A stretch of DNA of 64,000 bases from Streptomyces sp. SID13726 (GCF_010548375.1 NZ_JAAGLY010000004.1:579813-643812), one strand, 5' to 3'; shown: positions 25,560 to 34,561, numbered from the stretch's first letter. Made by a program: numbers and translations. The notes: generated by a model not told the origin, from the letters alone.

Positions 25560-26288
25560 TCAGTCCTCCCGGAGCACGTAACCCACGCCGCGCACCGTGT
25601 GGATCAGCTGCGGAGCGCCGGGGTCGTCGAGCTTGCGGCGCAGGTAGCCGACGTAGACGGCGAGGTTCTTGGAGCCGGGCCCGAAGTCGTAGCCCCAGAT
25701 GCGGTCGTAGATCGTCGAGTGGTCGAGCACGATGCCCGCGTTGCGCACGAGCAGCTCCAGCAGCTCGAACTCGGTGCGGGTCAGCTCCAGCTCGCGCGAC
25801 CCCCGCCAGGCCCGCCGCGCCTGGACGTCCATGCGCAGCCCGGCGGCCTCGATCCGGCCCTGGGGGAGGTCGGGCGCGGGCGGCGCCTTGGGGGCGCCGG
25901 ACGTGGGGGCCATCCCGTCGGGGCTGGTGCGCCGCAGCAGCGCCCGCAACCGCGCGAAGACCTCCTCGACGTCGAACGGCTTCACGACGTAGTCGTCGGC
26001 GCCCGCGTCCAGTCCGGCGATCCGGTCCTGGGTCTCCACGAGCGCCGTCAGCATGAGGATCGGCGTACGGTCGCCCTCGGCGCGCAGCACCCGGCAGACC
26101 TGGAGGCCGTCGATGCCGGGCATCATCACGTCGAGGACGAGGACGTCCGGCGGCGTCTTGTGGGCCTGTGCCAGCGCCTCGACCCCGTCGGCGACCGCGG
26201 TGACCTGGTACCCCTCCAGGATCAGGGCCCGCTCCAGGGCGTGACGGATGGCACGGTCGTCTTCGGCGAGCAGCACAGTCTGGGACAC
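25560..26288 (-). CDS. OmpR/PhoB-family response regulator, MprA-like
   Basis: A 242-residue regulator starting at GTG 26288 (MSQTVLLAEDDRAIRHALE). Receiver domain 1-115 with phospho-acceptor D53 (VLVLDVMMPG) and K103 (VVKPF); Ala/Pro-rich linker about 118-145; winged-helix DNA-binding domain about 148-240 (LTRTEFELLELLVRNAG, GYLRRKLDD, HTVRGVGYVLRED). It pairs with the kinase gene directly downstream. Longer upstream starts lack coding character. Confidence 0.93.
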   Translation of the reverse strand: MSQTVLLAEDDRAIRHALERALILEGYQVTAVADGVEALAQAHKTPPDVLVLDVMMPGIDGLQVCRVLRAEGDRTPILMLTALVETQDRIAGLDAGADDYVVKPFDVEEVFARLRALLRRTSPDGMAPTSGAPKAPPAPDLPQGRIEAAGLRMDVQARRAWRGSRELELTRTEFELLELLVRNAGIVLDHSTIYDRIWGYDFGPGSKNLAVYVGYLRRKLDDPGAPQLIHTVRGVGYVLRED

Positions 26289-26362
26289 GTCCCCAGTCTG
26301 CCAAGCCCGCCGAGTCGTACGACGTGATGAGCAGCTCACCGGGTGCCCTTCTTACTGGCCTC

Positions 26363-27001
26363 TCACCCGATGGGACGCAACGCGGCGAGCCGCTCCTCGA
26401 AGGGCACCACATCGGTGAAGCCGTCCGCCGCGACCGCGCCGGAGGCCCGGCCGGCGCCGCCGCGGACCGCCGACACCCCGCCCATCAGGGCCGCCAGCTC
26501 CCCGGCCGCCCGCTCGATCCGCCCGTCGAGCCCTTCCGCGCCCCAGTCCTCGGAGGCGGCGTACACCCCGGTCGGTACGACGACGGCCTTCAGGTGGGCG
26601 AAGAGCGGGCGCAGGGCGTGGTCGAGGACCAGGGAGTGCCGGGCCGTCCCGCCGGTCGCCGCGATCAGCACCGGCGTCCCGGCCAGCGCCTCCGGGTCCA
26701 GCACGTCGAAGAAGGACTTGAACAGTCCGCTGTACGACGCCGAGAACACCGGCGTGACGACGATCAGCCCGTCGGCCCCGGCCACCGCCTCCTGGGCGTC
26801 GGCCAGTGCCCGGCCCGGGAACCCGTTGGTGAAGTTCTGGGCGATCTCCACGGCGAGTTCCCGCAGCTCCACGACCCGCACCCGCACCTCGTCCGGCGCC
26901 GCCGAGACGGCCGCCGCGGAGACGGCCGCGGCCAGCCGGTCCGCCAGCAGCCGCGTGGACGACGGGACGCTCAGCCCCGCGGACACGACGACGAGCCTCA
27001 T
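26363..27001 (-). CDS. NADPH-dependent FMN reductase (CE1759 family)
   Basis: A 212-residue flavodoxin-fold reductase: phosphate-binding loop SAGLSVPSSTR (about 7-17), and VVTPVFSASYSGLFKSFFDVL (about 80-100), typical of SsuE/CE1759-type proteins. It should supply reduced FMN to the luciferase-like oxygenase encoded just upstream, whose stop overlaps this start by 4 nt (ATGA). The pair is widespread in actinobacteria, its substrate undefined. Confidence 0.88.
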   Translation of the reverse strand: MRLVVVSAGLSVPSSTRLLADRLAAAVSAAAVSAAPDEVRVRVVELRELAVEIAQNFTNGFPGRALADAQEAVAGADGLIVVTPVFSASYSGLFKSFFDVLDPEALAGTPVLIAATGGTARHSLVLDHALRPLFAHLKAVVVPTGVYAASEDWGAEGLDGRIERAAGELAALMGGVSAVRGGAGRASGAVAADGFTDVVPFEERLAALRPIG

Positions 27002-28089
27002 GCGACGACCTCCTTGTTCTGCTCCGCGGCCAGCAGCGACACATGCGTGGGCGCATCCGGCACTCCGGCCGGCCGGCCCGCCGCGAACTCCTTGCGCAGC
27101 ACGGGTACGACCTCCTCGCCGAGCATGTCGAGCTGCTCCAGGACAGTCTTCAGGGGCAGCCCGGCGTGGTCCACGAGGAAGAGCTGGCGCTGGTAGTCAC
27201 CGGCGTACTCGCGGAACTTCAGCGTCTTCTCGATGACCTGCTCCGGGGAGCCCACGGTCAGCGGCGTCTGGTCGGTGAACTCCTCCAGGGAGGGTCCGTG
27301 GCCGTACACCGGCGCGACGTCGAAGTAGGGCCGGAACTCCCGTACGGCGTCCTGCGAGTTGCGCCGCATGAACACCTGGCCGCCGAGTCCCACGATCGCC
27401 TGCTCGGCCGTGCCGTGCCCGTAGTGGGCGTAGCGCGACCGGTACAGCTCGACCATCTTCTTGGTGTGGTCGGCCGGCCAGAAGATGTTGTTGTGGAAGA
27501 ACCCGTCGCCGTAGTACGCGGCCTGCTCGGCGATCTCCGGGGACCGGATGGAGCCGTGCCACACGAACGGCGCGACGCCGTCCAGCGGCCGGGGCGTGGA
27601 CGTGAAGCCCTGGAGCGGCGTCCGGAACTTCCCCTCCCAGTTCACGACGTCCTCGCGCCACAGCCGGCGCAGCAGGGCGTAGTTCTCGACGGCGAGGTTG
27701 ATGCCCTGCCGGATGTCCTGCCCGAACCACGGGTAGACCGGCCCGGTGTTGCCGCGCCCCATCATCAGGTCGACGCGCCCGTCGGCCAGGTGCTGGAGCA
27801 TCGCGAAGTCCTCGGCGATCTTCACCGGGTCGTTGGTGGTGATCAGCGTGGTGGAGGTGGACAGCACGAGCCGCTCGGTCCGGGCCGCGATGTACCCGAG
27901 CATGGTGGTCGGCGACGACGGCACGAACGGCGGGTTGTGGTGCTCACCGGTCGCGAACACGTCGAGCCCCACCTCCTCCGCCTTCAGCGCGATCGCCACC
28001 ATGGCCTTGATCCGCTCCCGCTCGGTCGGCGTACGCCCGTTCGTCGGGTCCGGCGTGACATCCCCAACGCTGAAGATCCCGAACTGCAT
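26998..28089 (-). CDS. LLM-class flavin-dependent oxidoreductase (CE1758 family)
   Basis: A 363-residue luciferase-like TIM-barrel protein (MQFGIFSVGDVTPDPTNGRTPTERERIKAMVAIALKAEEVGLD, then EHHNPPFVPSSPTTMLGYIAART). Length and motifs match the CE1758 group that occurs in an operon with a CE1759 FMN reductase, here the overlapping downstream gene. Probably a two-component flavin monooxygenase; substrate unknown. The start is preceded by GGAGGGTGAGCGAGC. Confidence 0.9.
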   Translation of the reverse strand: MQFGIFSVGDVTPDPTNGRTPTERERIKAMVAIALKAEEVGLDVFATGEHHNPPFVPSSPTTMLGYIAARTERLVLSTSTTLITTNDPVKIAEDFAMLQHLADGRVDLMMGRGNTGPVYPWFGQDIRQGINLAVENYALLRRLWREDVVNWEGKFRTPLQGFTSTPRPLDGVAPFVWHGSIRSPEIAEQAAYYGDGFFHNNIFWPADHTKKMVELYRSRYAHYGHGTAEQAIVGLGGQVFMRRNSQDAVREFRPYFDVAPVYGHGPSLEEFTDQTPLTVGSPEQVIEKTLKFREYAGDYQRQLFLVDHAGLPLKTVLEQLDMLGEEVVPVLRKEFAAGRPAGVPDAPTHVSLLAAEQNKEVVA

Positions 28090-28260
28090 GCTCGCTCACC
28101 CTCCACTTTGTTGACGGTTCAACTATAACCGCACACGGGGAGAACGACACCACGCCGGCACCTATTCCCCCAGGGGCGCGGGGCTGATCAACATGCGGCT
28201 CCACCGCGCGAGCGCGACCAGCAACAGCCCTTCCCAACCCCGGCCACCAAATCCCACCCA

Positions 28261-28290
28261 GGGGCGCGGGGAACTGCGCGACAAGCCCCC
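28261..28290 (+). repeat. Dispersed intergenic motif, 30-bp copy
   Basis: GGGGCGCGGGGAACTGCGCG followed by ACAAGCCCCC, identical over 30 nt to 37719-37748. A shorter related stretch (CAGGGGCGCGGGG) lies at 28171-28183. The GGGGC...GCCCC ends can pair as a hairpin. It sits in the 243-bp gap between the LLM oxidoreductase start and the preceding gene's stop. Confidence 0.85.
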
Positions 28291-28332
28291 ACACACCCGC
28301 ACCCGACACACGACCCCCCGACCCCCGCCCCC

Positions 28333-28800
28333 TCAGAAGTAGTACTCATCCCCACTGTCCAAAACCAACACCCGCTGCCGGTCATTCGACCGATTCCGAT
28401 CCACCGTCCCCCCACCCCACACCGTGTCGATCTCCAGCAACACCTCCGACGGCACCCCCTTCAACCGCACCCGAAGCTCCACCCGCTCCCCCAACCCGTC
28501 CGCCGCCAACGCCCCCACCCGGCACAACACCACCCGCTCCCCCGACCGAGCACACCCCGCAGGCAACCCCTGCCGATCCACCAACGCCTCCGACCACCGC
28601 AACCGCACCGTCGCGTCCGGTACAGCCGACGGCCCGTGGTTCCGCGGAGTGAACCGCACATCCACCCGCCCCCCGGCCATGGACGCGGCCCCGTGATACG
28701 CCAGATCCGCCTCGGGCCCACCCCCGCTCCCACTCCCACCACCACCCCAACCCAGCACCGCAGCCACCCCCACCGCACCCCAGACCACGAGCATCCGCAT
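28333..28800 (-). CDS. Secreted hypothetical protein with Ig-like/DUF11-type domain
   Basis: A 155-residue protein from ATG 28800, which has an excellent GGAGG six nt upstream. Signal peptide about 1-22 ([18 protein letters not shown]), a Gly/Ser linker, then a beta-sandwich-like region ([27 protein letters not shown]...[12 protein letters not shown]) resembling DUF11/CARDB repeats, ending [23 protein letters not shown]. Two cysteines ([12 protein letters not shown]) may pair. A tail of acidic and tyrosine residues ends it. Function unknown. Confidence 0.72.
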   Translation of the reverse strand: MRMLVVWGAVGVAAVLGWGGGGSGSGGGPEADLAYHGAASMAGGRVDVRFTPRNHGPSAVPDATVRLRWSEALVDRQGLPAGCARSGERVVLCRVGALAADGLGERVELRVRLKGVPSEVLLEIDTVWGGGTVDRNRSNDRQRVLVLDSGDEYYF

Positions 28801-28913
28801 ACCGAACCTCCTCACCGAGCACGACCAAGACGACCTGGGATGTATCCCACGTACGCCGACCGGCAGGCGCCCTCCAACAGGTGACACGGACCCGAGGTGC
28901 GAAGCTGAACCCC

Positions 28914-29246
28914 ATGCTCGTAGCCCGCTCCGCCGCCCTCTTCGTCGTAGCCGCCCTCTTCGAGATCGGCGGCGCCTGGCTCGTCTGGCAGGGCGTACGG
29001 GAGCACCGCGGCTGGATGTGGACGACCGGCGGCATCCTCGCCCTCGGCGCCTACGGCTTCGTCGCCACCTTCCAGCCCGACGCCCACTTCGGCCGCATCC
29101 TCGCCGCGTACGGCGGAATCTTCGTGGCCGGCTCGATCCTCTGGGGCATGGCGGCGGACGGCTACCGCCCCGACCGCTGGGACATCACCGGCGCACTGAT
29201 CTGCCTCGCGGGCATGGCCGTGATCATGTGGGCCCCGAGGCACTGA
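28914..29246 (+). CDS. YnfA-family (UPF0060) membrane protein
   Basis: A 110-residue protein with four membrane helices and the conserved motifs [36 protein letters not shown] and [13 protein letters not shown]...[21 protein letters not shown]. YnfA proteins are related to small multidrug resistance exporters; transport function here is not shown. ATG 28914 chosen as the point where similarity begins; GTG 28881 is an in-frame alternative. Divergent from the secreted protein gene at 28800. Confidence 0.9.
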   Translation: MLVARSAALFVVAALFEIGGAWLVWQGVREHRGWMWTTGGILALGAYGFVATFQPDAHFGRILAAYGGIFVAGSILWGMAADGYRPDRWDITGALICLAGMAVIMWAPRH

Positions 29247-29368
29247 CCCCACCAGGCCCCCACCAGGCCACCACCAGGCCCGGAACAGGCCCCCACCAGG
29301 CCCACACCAGCCCCCGCCTATCCTGGGAACGCCCCGACACACCGCCCCGACCCGAGGAGCCCCGGCCC

Positions 29369-30133
29369 ATGCCCAGCGCAGCGTCCCGCATCGCGATCGT
29401 CACCGGTGCGAGCAGCGGAATCGGCGCGGCGACCGCCCGTGGGCTCGCCGCCGCCGGCTACCGCGTCGTCCTCACCGCCCGCCGCAAGGACCGTATCGAG
29501 GCCCTCGCGGAGGAGATCAACGCGGCGGGCCACCAGGCGACGGCCTACCAGCTGGACGTGACCGACCGCGAGGCGGTCGACGAGTTCGCCACCGCCTTCA
29601 AGACGGTCGGCGTGCTGGTCAACAACGCCGGCGGAGCCCTCGGCGCCGACCCGGTCGCGACCGGCGACCCCGCCGACTGGCGCACGATGTACGAGACGAA
29701 CGTCATCGGCACCCTGAACGTCACCCAGGCCCTGCTCCCCAAGCTCGACGCGAGCGGCGACGGCACGATCGTGGTCGTCTCCTCGACGGCGGGCCACGGC
29801 ACCTACGAGGGCGGCGCGGGCTATGTCGCCGCCAAGCACGGCAGCCACGTCCTCGCGGAGACCCTGCGCCTGGAGATCGTCGGCCGCCCGGTCCGCGTGA
29901 TCGAGATCGCGCCCGGCATGGTCAAGACCGACGAGTTCGCCCTGACCCGCTTCGGCGGCGACAAGGAGAAGGCGGAGAAGGTCTACCAGGGCGTGGCCGA
30001 ACCCCTCACCGCGGACGACGTCGCCGACACCATCACCTGGGCGGTGACCCGCCCCAGCCACGTCAACGTCGACCTCCTGGTCCTGCGCCCCCGCGCCCAG
30101 GCCTCCAACACGAAGGTCCACCGCGACCTGTGA
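29369..30133 (+). CDS. SDR-family oxidoreductase
   Basis: A 254-residue classical SDR with TGASSGIG (12-19), NNAG (85-88), catalytic serine (VVSST near 138-140) and intact Y152-V-A-A-K156. It resembles serine 3-dehydrogenase/YdfG-type NADP-dependent enzymes (DVTDREAVDEF..., PGMVKTDEFALTRFGGD). Start ATG has GAGGAG 10 nt upstream. The 123-bp gap before it contains loose CCACCAGGCC repeats. Confidence 0.9.
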   Translation: MPSAASRIAIVTGASSGIGAATARGLAAAGYRVVLTARRKDRIEALAEEINAAGHQATAYQLDVTDREAVDEFATAFKTVGVLVNNAGGALGADPVATGDPADWRTMYETNVIGTLNVTQALLPKLDASGDGTIVVVSSTAGHGTYEGGAGYVAAKHGSHVLAETLRLEIVGRPVRVIEIAPGMVKTDEFALTRFGGDKEKAEKVYQGVAEPLTADDVADTITWAVTRPSHVNVDLLVLRPRAQASNTKVHRDL

Positions 30134-30243
30134 CCCCGTCGTGCCCCACGCCCCCGAGTGCGCGGAAAATACCGGGCGTCGGCGCGCCCGGACCGCTACC
30201 TTGCACCTGAGACCGTGACGACAGCCGCGAGGAGGTGGGACCC

Positions 30244-30297
30244 ATGAACGCCGTACGCACATGGGTGCTCCCCCTGGCTTCACGGTCCGGCGGCTGA
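30244..30297 (+). CDS. Possible short upstream reading frame
   Basis: ATG 30244 with a strong GAGGAGGTGGGACCC ribosome-binding region opens a 17-codon frame, MNAVRTWVLPLASRSGG. It ends 54 bp before the hydrolase gene and has a TACCTT hexamer about 45 bp upstream. It may be a translated leader; the small size makes chance possible. Confidence 0.35.
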   Translation: MNAVRTWVLPLASRSGG

Positions 30298-30351
30298 CGC
30301 AGACGTCGCCGGGAGCGCCTCTCCACAGGCACTCCCGAAAGGGTGACACCG

Positions 30352-31071
30352 ATGCACGACACCATCCGCGAACGCGACTTCACGGTCGGCGAGGTCCCCG
30401 GCGTCCTCTGGTCCCCGGCCACCACCCCGGCCCCGGGCAGGCCGCTGATCCTCATGGGCCACGGCGGCGGCACCCACAAGAAGGCCCCGGCGATGACGGG
30501 CCGCGCCGAACTCCTGGTGAACCAGGCCGGCTTCCACGTGGCGGTCATCGACGCCCCCGGCCACGGCGACCGCCCCCGCACGCCCCACGACGACCGCGAG
30601 ATCGCCGAGCTGTACCGGGCGAGGGCGGCCGGTGAACCGGAGGGCCCGATCGCGGTCCGCTACAACGCCCACCTGGCCGACCAGGCCGTACCGGAATGGC
30701 GGGCGACCCTGGACGCCCTCCAGGAACTCCCCGAGATCGGCCCGGAGGCCCCGGTCGGCTACTACGGCATCAACATGGGCACGGCGATCGGCATCCCGTT
30801 CGTGGCCACCGAACCCCGGGTCAGGGCAGCGGTCTTCGGCCAGCACTGGCCCGACGCCCTCACCGCCCACGCCCGGCGGATCACCGTCCCGGTGGAGTTC
30901 GCCATGCAATGGCACGACGAACACATCCCCCGCGACGCGGCCCTGACCCTCTTCGACGCCTTCGCCTCCCCCGAGAAGACCCTCCACGCCAACGCGGGCA
31001 CACACAAACAGCTCCCCCGCTTCGAGGCCGACAGCGCGGTCCGCTTCTTCCTGCGCCATCTGACGGTCTGA
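30352..31071 (+). CDS. Alpha/beta-hydrolase family protein with Asn at nucleophile position
   Basis: A 239-residue alpha/beta-hydrolase fold: oxyanion loop LILMGHGGGTHK (32-43), strand and DAPGHGDRP (67-75), nucleophile elbow GYYGINMGTA with N141 where Ser is expected, and a late His (ANAGTHKQLP) plus candidate acid. The elbow otherwise keeps the G-x-N-x-G shape, so catalysis may be lost or altered. ATG 30352 is preferred (AAAGGG eight nt upstream) over GTG 30343. A strong terminator follows. Confidence 0.82.
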   Translation: MHDTIRERDFTVGEVPGVLWSPATTPAPGRPLILMGHGGGTHKKAPAMTGRAELLVNQAGFHVAVIDAPGHGDRPRTPHDDREIAELYRARAAGEPEGPIAVRYNAHLADQAVPEWRATLDALQELPEIGPEAPVGYYGINMGTAIGIPFVATEPRVRAAVFGQHWPDALTAHARRITVPVEFAMQWHDEHIPRDAALTLFDAFASPEKTLHANAGTHKQLPRFEADSAVRFFLRHLTV

Positions 31072-31102
31072 CCGGCGCATGAATCCGGCCTGACCGGCGC
31101 AT

Positions 31103-31138
31103 GGCCGAGGCCCCCGGCGGACACCGGGGGCCTCGGCC
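31103..31138. terminator. Bidirectional terminator hairpin
   Basis: A 15-bp perfect stem (GGCCGAGGCCCCCGG and complement) with loop CGGACA, between the convergent hydrolase and rtcB genes. Confidence 0.85.
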
Positions 31139-31163
31139 TCACCTCTACCTCTGATCTGGCACG

Positions 31164-32357
31164 TCAGCCCTTCACGCACACGACCTGCTTCAGCTTCGCC
31201 ACGACCTCCACCAGGTCCCGCTGCTGGTCGATGACCTGGTCGATCGACTTGTAGGCGGCCGGGATCTCGTCCACGACACCGGAGTCCTTACGGCACTCCA
31301 CGCCCCGCGTCTGCTCCTCCAGGTCCCGTGTCGAGAACCGCCGCTTGGCCGCGTTGCGGCTCATGCGCCGACCCGCGCCGTGCGAGGCGGAGTTGAAGGC
31401 CTTCTCGTTGCCGAGGCCCTTCACGATGTACGACCCCGTCCCCATGGAGCCCGGGATGATGCCGTACTCGCCGGAACCGGCCCGGATCGCGCCCTTGCGG
31501 GTCACAAGCAGGTCCATGCCGTCGTAGCGCTCCTCGGCCACGTAGTTGTGGTGCGCGCTGATCTCCGGCTCGAAGGTCGGCTTGGCCTTCTTGAACTCCT
31601 TGCGGATCACGTCCTTGAGGAGCGCCATCATGATGGTGCGGTTGTACTTGGCGTACTCCTGCGCCCAGAACAGATCGTTGCGGTACGCCGCCATCTGCGG
31701 GGTCTGCGCGATGAAGACGGCGAGGTCGCGGTCGATGAGCCCCTGGTTGTGCGGGAGGTTCTGGGCCACGCCGATGTGGAACTCGGCGAGTTCCTTGCCG
31801 ATGTTCCGGGAACCGGAGTGCAGCATCAGCCAGACGGAACCGGTCGTGTCGGTACATACCTCCACGAAGTGGTTGCCCGAGCCGAGGGTCCCCATCTGCT
31901 TGTTGGCCCGCTCCCCCCTGAACTTCACCGCTTCCGCGACCCCGTCGAACCGCTTCCAGAAGTCGTCCCACCCGGCGGTCGCGAATCCGTGCATCCGGCC
32001 CGGATCCACCGGAGCGTCATGCATCCCCCGCCCCACCGGAATCGCCTGCTCGACCTTCGACCGCAGCCGGGACAGATCCCCCGGCAGGTCGTTCGCCGTG
32101 AGAGACGTCTTCACCGCCGACATACCGCAGCCGATGTCGACGCCCACCGCCGCCGGGCACACCGCGCCCTGCATGGCGATGACGGAACCGACCGTCGCCC
32201 CCTTGCCGTAGTGGACGTCCGGCATCACGGCGAGGCCCTTGATCCACGGCAGGGTCGCGACGTTGCGCAGCTGCTGGAGCGCGCCGTCCTCGACGGTCGC
32301 CGGGTCGGCCCACATACGGATCGGGACCTTCGCGCCCGGCATCTCCACATACGACAT
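31164..32357 (-). CDS. rtcB: RtcB-type RNA ligase
   Basis: A 397-residue RtcB protein with the family signatures: VGVDIGCGM (C78, manganese ligand), GTLGSGNHFVEV, HSGSRNIG, and the guanylylated histidine in SHGAGRRMSR (about 335). RtcB seals 2',3'-cyclic phosphate and 5'-OH RNA ends with GTP and Mn2+. No rtcA or rtcR-like regulator is adjacent. ATG 32357 has GAGGAC upstream and starts the conserved MSYVEMPGAKVPIRMWADP. The 40 bp before it are unusually A+T-rich for this DNA and may hold the promoter. Confidence 0.94.
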   Translation of the reverse strand: MSYVEMPGAKVPIRMWADPATVEDGALQQLRNVATLPWIKGLAVMPDVHYGKGATVGSVIAMQGAVCPAAVGVDIGCGMSAVKTSLTANDLPGDLSRLRSKVEQAIPVGRGMHDAPVDPGRMHGFATAGWDDFWKRFDGVAEAVKFRGERANKQMGTLGSGNHFVEVCTDTTGSVWLMLHSGSRNIGKELAEFHIGVAQNLPHNQGLIDRDLAVFIAQTPQMAAYRNDLFWAQEYAKYNRTIMMALLKDVIRKEFKKAKPTFEPEISAHHNYVAEERYDGMDLLVTRKGAIRAGSGEYGIIPGSMGTGSYIVKGLGNEKAFNSASHGAGRRMSRNAAKRRFSTRDLEEQTRGVECRKDSGVVDEIPAAYKSIDQVIDQQRDLVEVVAKLKQVVCVKG

Positions 32358-32563
32358 ATCGTCCTCATTCCCCCGGAATACAAACAGAAGTCTTAAATCG
32401 CAAAACCGGCGCCAAGGTCGACGAATGGGATGACGGACCGGCGTCCACGGCTGTGCGTGCGATACACATTGTCTCCAGGGCACACCCCCGTGCGGCAAGC
32501 GAATAACCTGCGGGGACACTGAGAACCCCCACGCTTCGGAGACATTCCGAGAGGAGCCCCACC

Positions 32564-33454
32564 GTGCAGCGGAAGGCCTACGTACCCGGCGTCGCCGCCC
32601 TCCTGGCGGCGCTGTTGGCCGGCTGCACCGGCAGCTCCGGCGGCGACGGCACCACCGACGACGCCAACCCCGGCGACGCGGGCACCGCCACCGCCGCCGC
32701 CCAGCCCGGCAGGTACCGCACCCTCCCCGAGGCCTGCGGCGTGGTCAGCCAGAGCACCCTCGACGCCCTGCTGCCCGGCATCAAGCAGATCACCGACGAG
32801 GACCAGCGCGCCAAGGGCTACGAGGGCGAGGCCACGCTCACCTACGACACGGACCGCAAGGTCGGCTGCCGTTGGAAGGTGGAGGCCACGGACGCCACCG
32901 AGTACCTCTCGATCGACTTCGAGCGCGTGGTGTCGTACGACAACGCGGTCAGCGACGACAGCCAGGCGCAGCAGCTCTTCGCGCAGGCCCAGGAGAAGGC
33001 CGACCTGCCGGAGCCGGCGACCTCCAGCGCCACCTCGGACGCGACGGAGGACGGCAGCACGGAGGACGGCAGCACGGAGGACGGCAGCACGGAGGACGGC
33101 ACCGCCGGCCCGACCGCCTCCCCCACCACCACCCCCCCCCCCACCGCCACCCCGAGCGGCACCGCGAGCCCCAGCGGCTCCGCGTCCCCCTCCTCCTCCG
33201 CCACCCCGTCCGATCTCCAGCCCCGCGTCCTGGACGATCTGGGCGACGAGGCGTTCCTGGACGACGCGTTGAGCAACTCCGGTTCGACGGCCCAGCAGCG
33301 CAAGGTGACTGTGGCGTTCCGCACGTCCAATGTGATCGTGACGATCGAGTACGAGGAGCAGCCGACGACGATCGGCGTCACCCCGGACAGCAAGGAAATG
33401 CAGGACAACGCCCGGAAACTGGCCTCCCAGCTCGCCGATTCACTGACCGGCTGA
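32564..33454 (+). CDS. DUF3558-type lipoprotein with repetitive linker
   Basis: A 296-residue lipoprotein from GTG 32564 (GAGAGGAG upstream). Signal peptide ends in lipobox LLAGC (C21). An N-terminal DUF3558-like part (LPEACGVVSQSTLDALLPG ... GCRWKVE) is separated from a C-terminal part (LDDLGDEAFLDD...VTVAFRTSNVIVTIEYEE) by a low-complexity spacer of EDGST repeats and Thr/Pro/Ser (about residues 160-220). An 11-C tract lies in this spacer. Surface-exposed, function unknown; a homologous lipoprotein gene follows. Confidence 0.82.
   Translation: MQRKAYVPGVAALLAALLAGCTGSSGGDGTTDDANPGDAGTATAAAQPGRYRTLPEACGVVSQSTLDALLPGIKQITDEDQRAKGYEGEATLTYDTDRKVGCRWKVEATDATEYLSIDFERVVSYDNAVSDDSQAQQLFAQAQEKADLPEPATSSATSDATEDGSTEDGSTEDGSTEDGTAGPTASPTTTPPPTATPSGTASPSGSASPSSSATPSDLQPRVLDDLGDEAFLDDALSNSGSTAQQRKVTVAFRTSNVIVTIEYEEQPTTIGVTPDSKEMQDNARKLASQLADSLTG
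33046..33102 (+). repeat. 15-bp tandem repeat encoding EDGST
   Basis: GGAGGACGGCAGCAC three times exactly and a fourth partial unit, in frame, within the linker of the DUF3558 lipoprotein gene. About 30 bp downstream is a run of 11 C (33132-33142). Confidence 0.9.
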
Positions 33455-33587
33455 GCGCTCTCCACACACCCCTCACCCGCTCTCACAAAGCATTCGAAGC
33501 TGGACCGCACAGCATCCTCACCGCGTACGGTGGCCCCTCGGACCCGATCCGACGGCAGGAACCACAAGCGTCATGAGTGAAGGAACC

Positions 33588-34469
33588 ATGCAGCGACGAG
33601 CAGAGCGTGCCCCGCGAGCGAAGCGTCTCCACCGCGTCCTTGTCGGCGCGGCCGCAGTCCCCGTGATGCTGATCGCCGCCGGCTGCTCCTCCGACTCCGG
33701 CTCGGGCGACGGCGGCAGTGCCGACAGCGGCAAGGCCGCGGACGGCGGCGCCTCGGCGTCGGCCTCCGCGAGCGCGGCTCCCACGGTGCAGGCGGCGGCG
33801 TACAACTCGCTGCCCGAGTCGTGCAAGACGCTGTCGACGAAGACCCTGAAGTCGCTCGTCCCCGAGGCGTCGAAGTCCGGCAAGCAGGGCACCTCGGAGG
33901 CGGGCACCCGGGGCAGCTGCTCCTGGAGCAGCCTCGACAACAACGGCGTGAAGGGCTCCCAGTTCCGCTGGCTGAACGTCTCCCTGCTGCGCTTCGAGTC
34001 GGACACCTCGCGCGGTACGGGCGAGGCGCAGGCGCAGACGTACTACGACCAGCAGGTGCAGGACGCCGAGTCGGTGGACGGCGCGAAGAACACCAAGTCG
34101 CAGCCGGTGTCCGGGACGGGCGACGCGGCGACGCTGGTGCGCTACGACCTGAAGAAGAAGGAAGGCGCCTTCAAGCAGCAGACGGTCGTCACGCGCGTGG
34201 AGAACGTCGTCGTCACCGTCGACTACAACGGCGCGGGCCTGGCCGGCGACAAGACGCCGAGCGCGGACAGCCTGGTGAAGCTCGCCGAGCAGGCGGCCAA
34301 GGAGGCGGTCGGCGCGGTGTCGGCGGCGAACGGCGAGGGCGCGGCGAACCCGGCCCCGTCCGACTCGGCGTCCAAGGCCCCCTCGAAGTCCGCGTCCCCG
34401 TCGCCCTCTACGTCGAAGTCGGCATCGAAGTCGGCATCTCCGTCCAAGTCGGCCGCGGCGAAGAGCTGA
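33588..34469 (+). CDS. DUF3558-type lipoprotein
   Basis: A 293-residue lipoprotein. ATG 33588 is preferred for GAAGGA five nt upstream; ATG 33573 is in frame. Signal peptide ends in LIAAGC, then a Ser/Gly/Ala linker, a DUF3558 domain (YNSLPESCKTLSTKTLKSLVPEA ... RGSCSWSS, about 60-250), and a C-terminal tail of Ser/Lys/Pro repeats (SKAPSKSASPSPSTSKSASK). Paralogue of the preceding lipoprotein. The lysine/serine tail is a plausible cell-wall or polymer contact, which is inference. Confidence 0.82.
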   Translation: MQRRAERAPRAKRLHRVLVGAAAVPVMLIAAGCSSDSGSGDGGSADSGKAADGGASASASASAAPTVQAAAYNSLPESCKTLSTKTLKSLVPEASKSGKQGTSEAGTRGSCSWSSLDNNGVKGSQFRWLNVSLLRFESDTSRGTGEAQAQTYYDQQVQDAESVDGAKNTKSQPVSGTGDAATLVRYDLKKKEGAFKQQTVVTRVENVVVTVDYNGAGLAGDKTPSADSLVKLAEQAAKEAVGAVSAANGEGAANPAPSDSASKAPSKSASPSPSTSKSASKSASPSKSAAAKS

Positions 34470-34561
34470 AGTCGAACTGACGGCCCGTACCGGCCACCCG
34501 TGCGCAGCACACATGTGCCACTCTGTTGCGCGCAACAACACGTACAGGGAGGGGAGTACGC

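Noticed and set aside
29250..29340. CCACCAGGCC repeats as a regulatory array
   Set aside because: Irregular spacing and composition typical of local low complexity.
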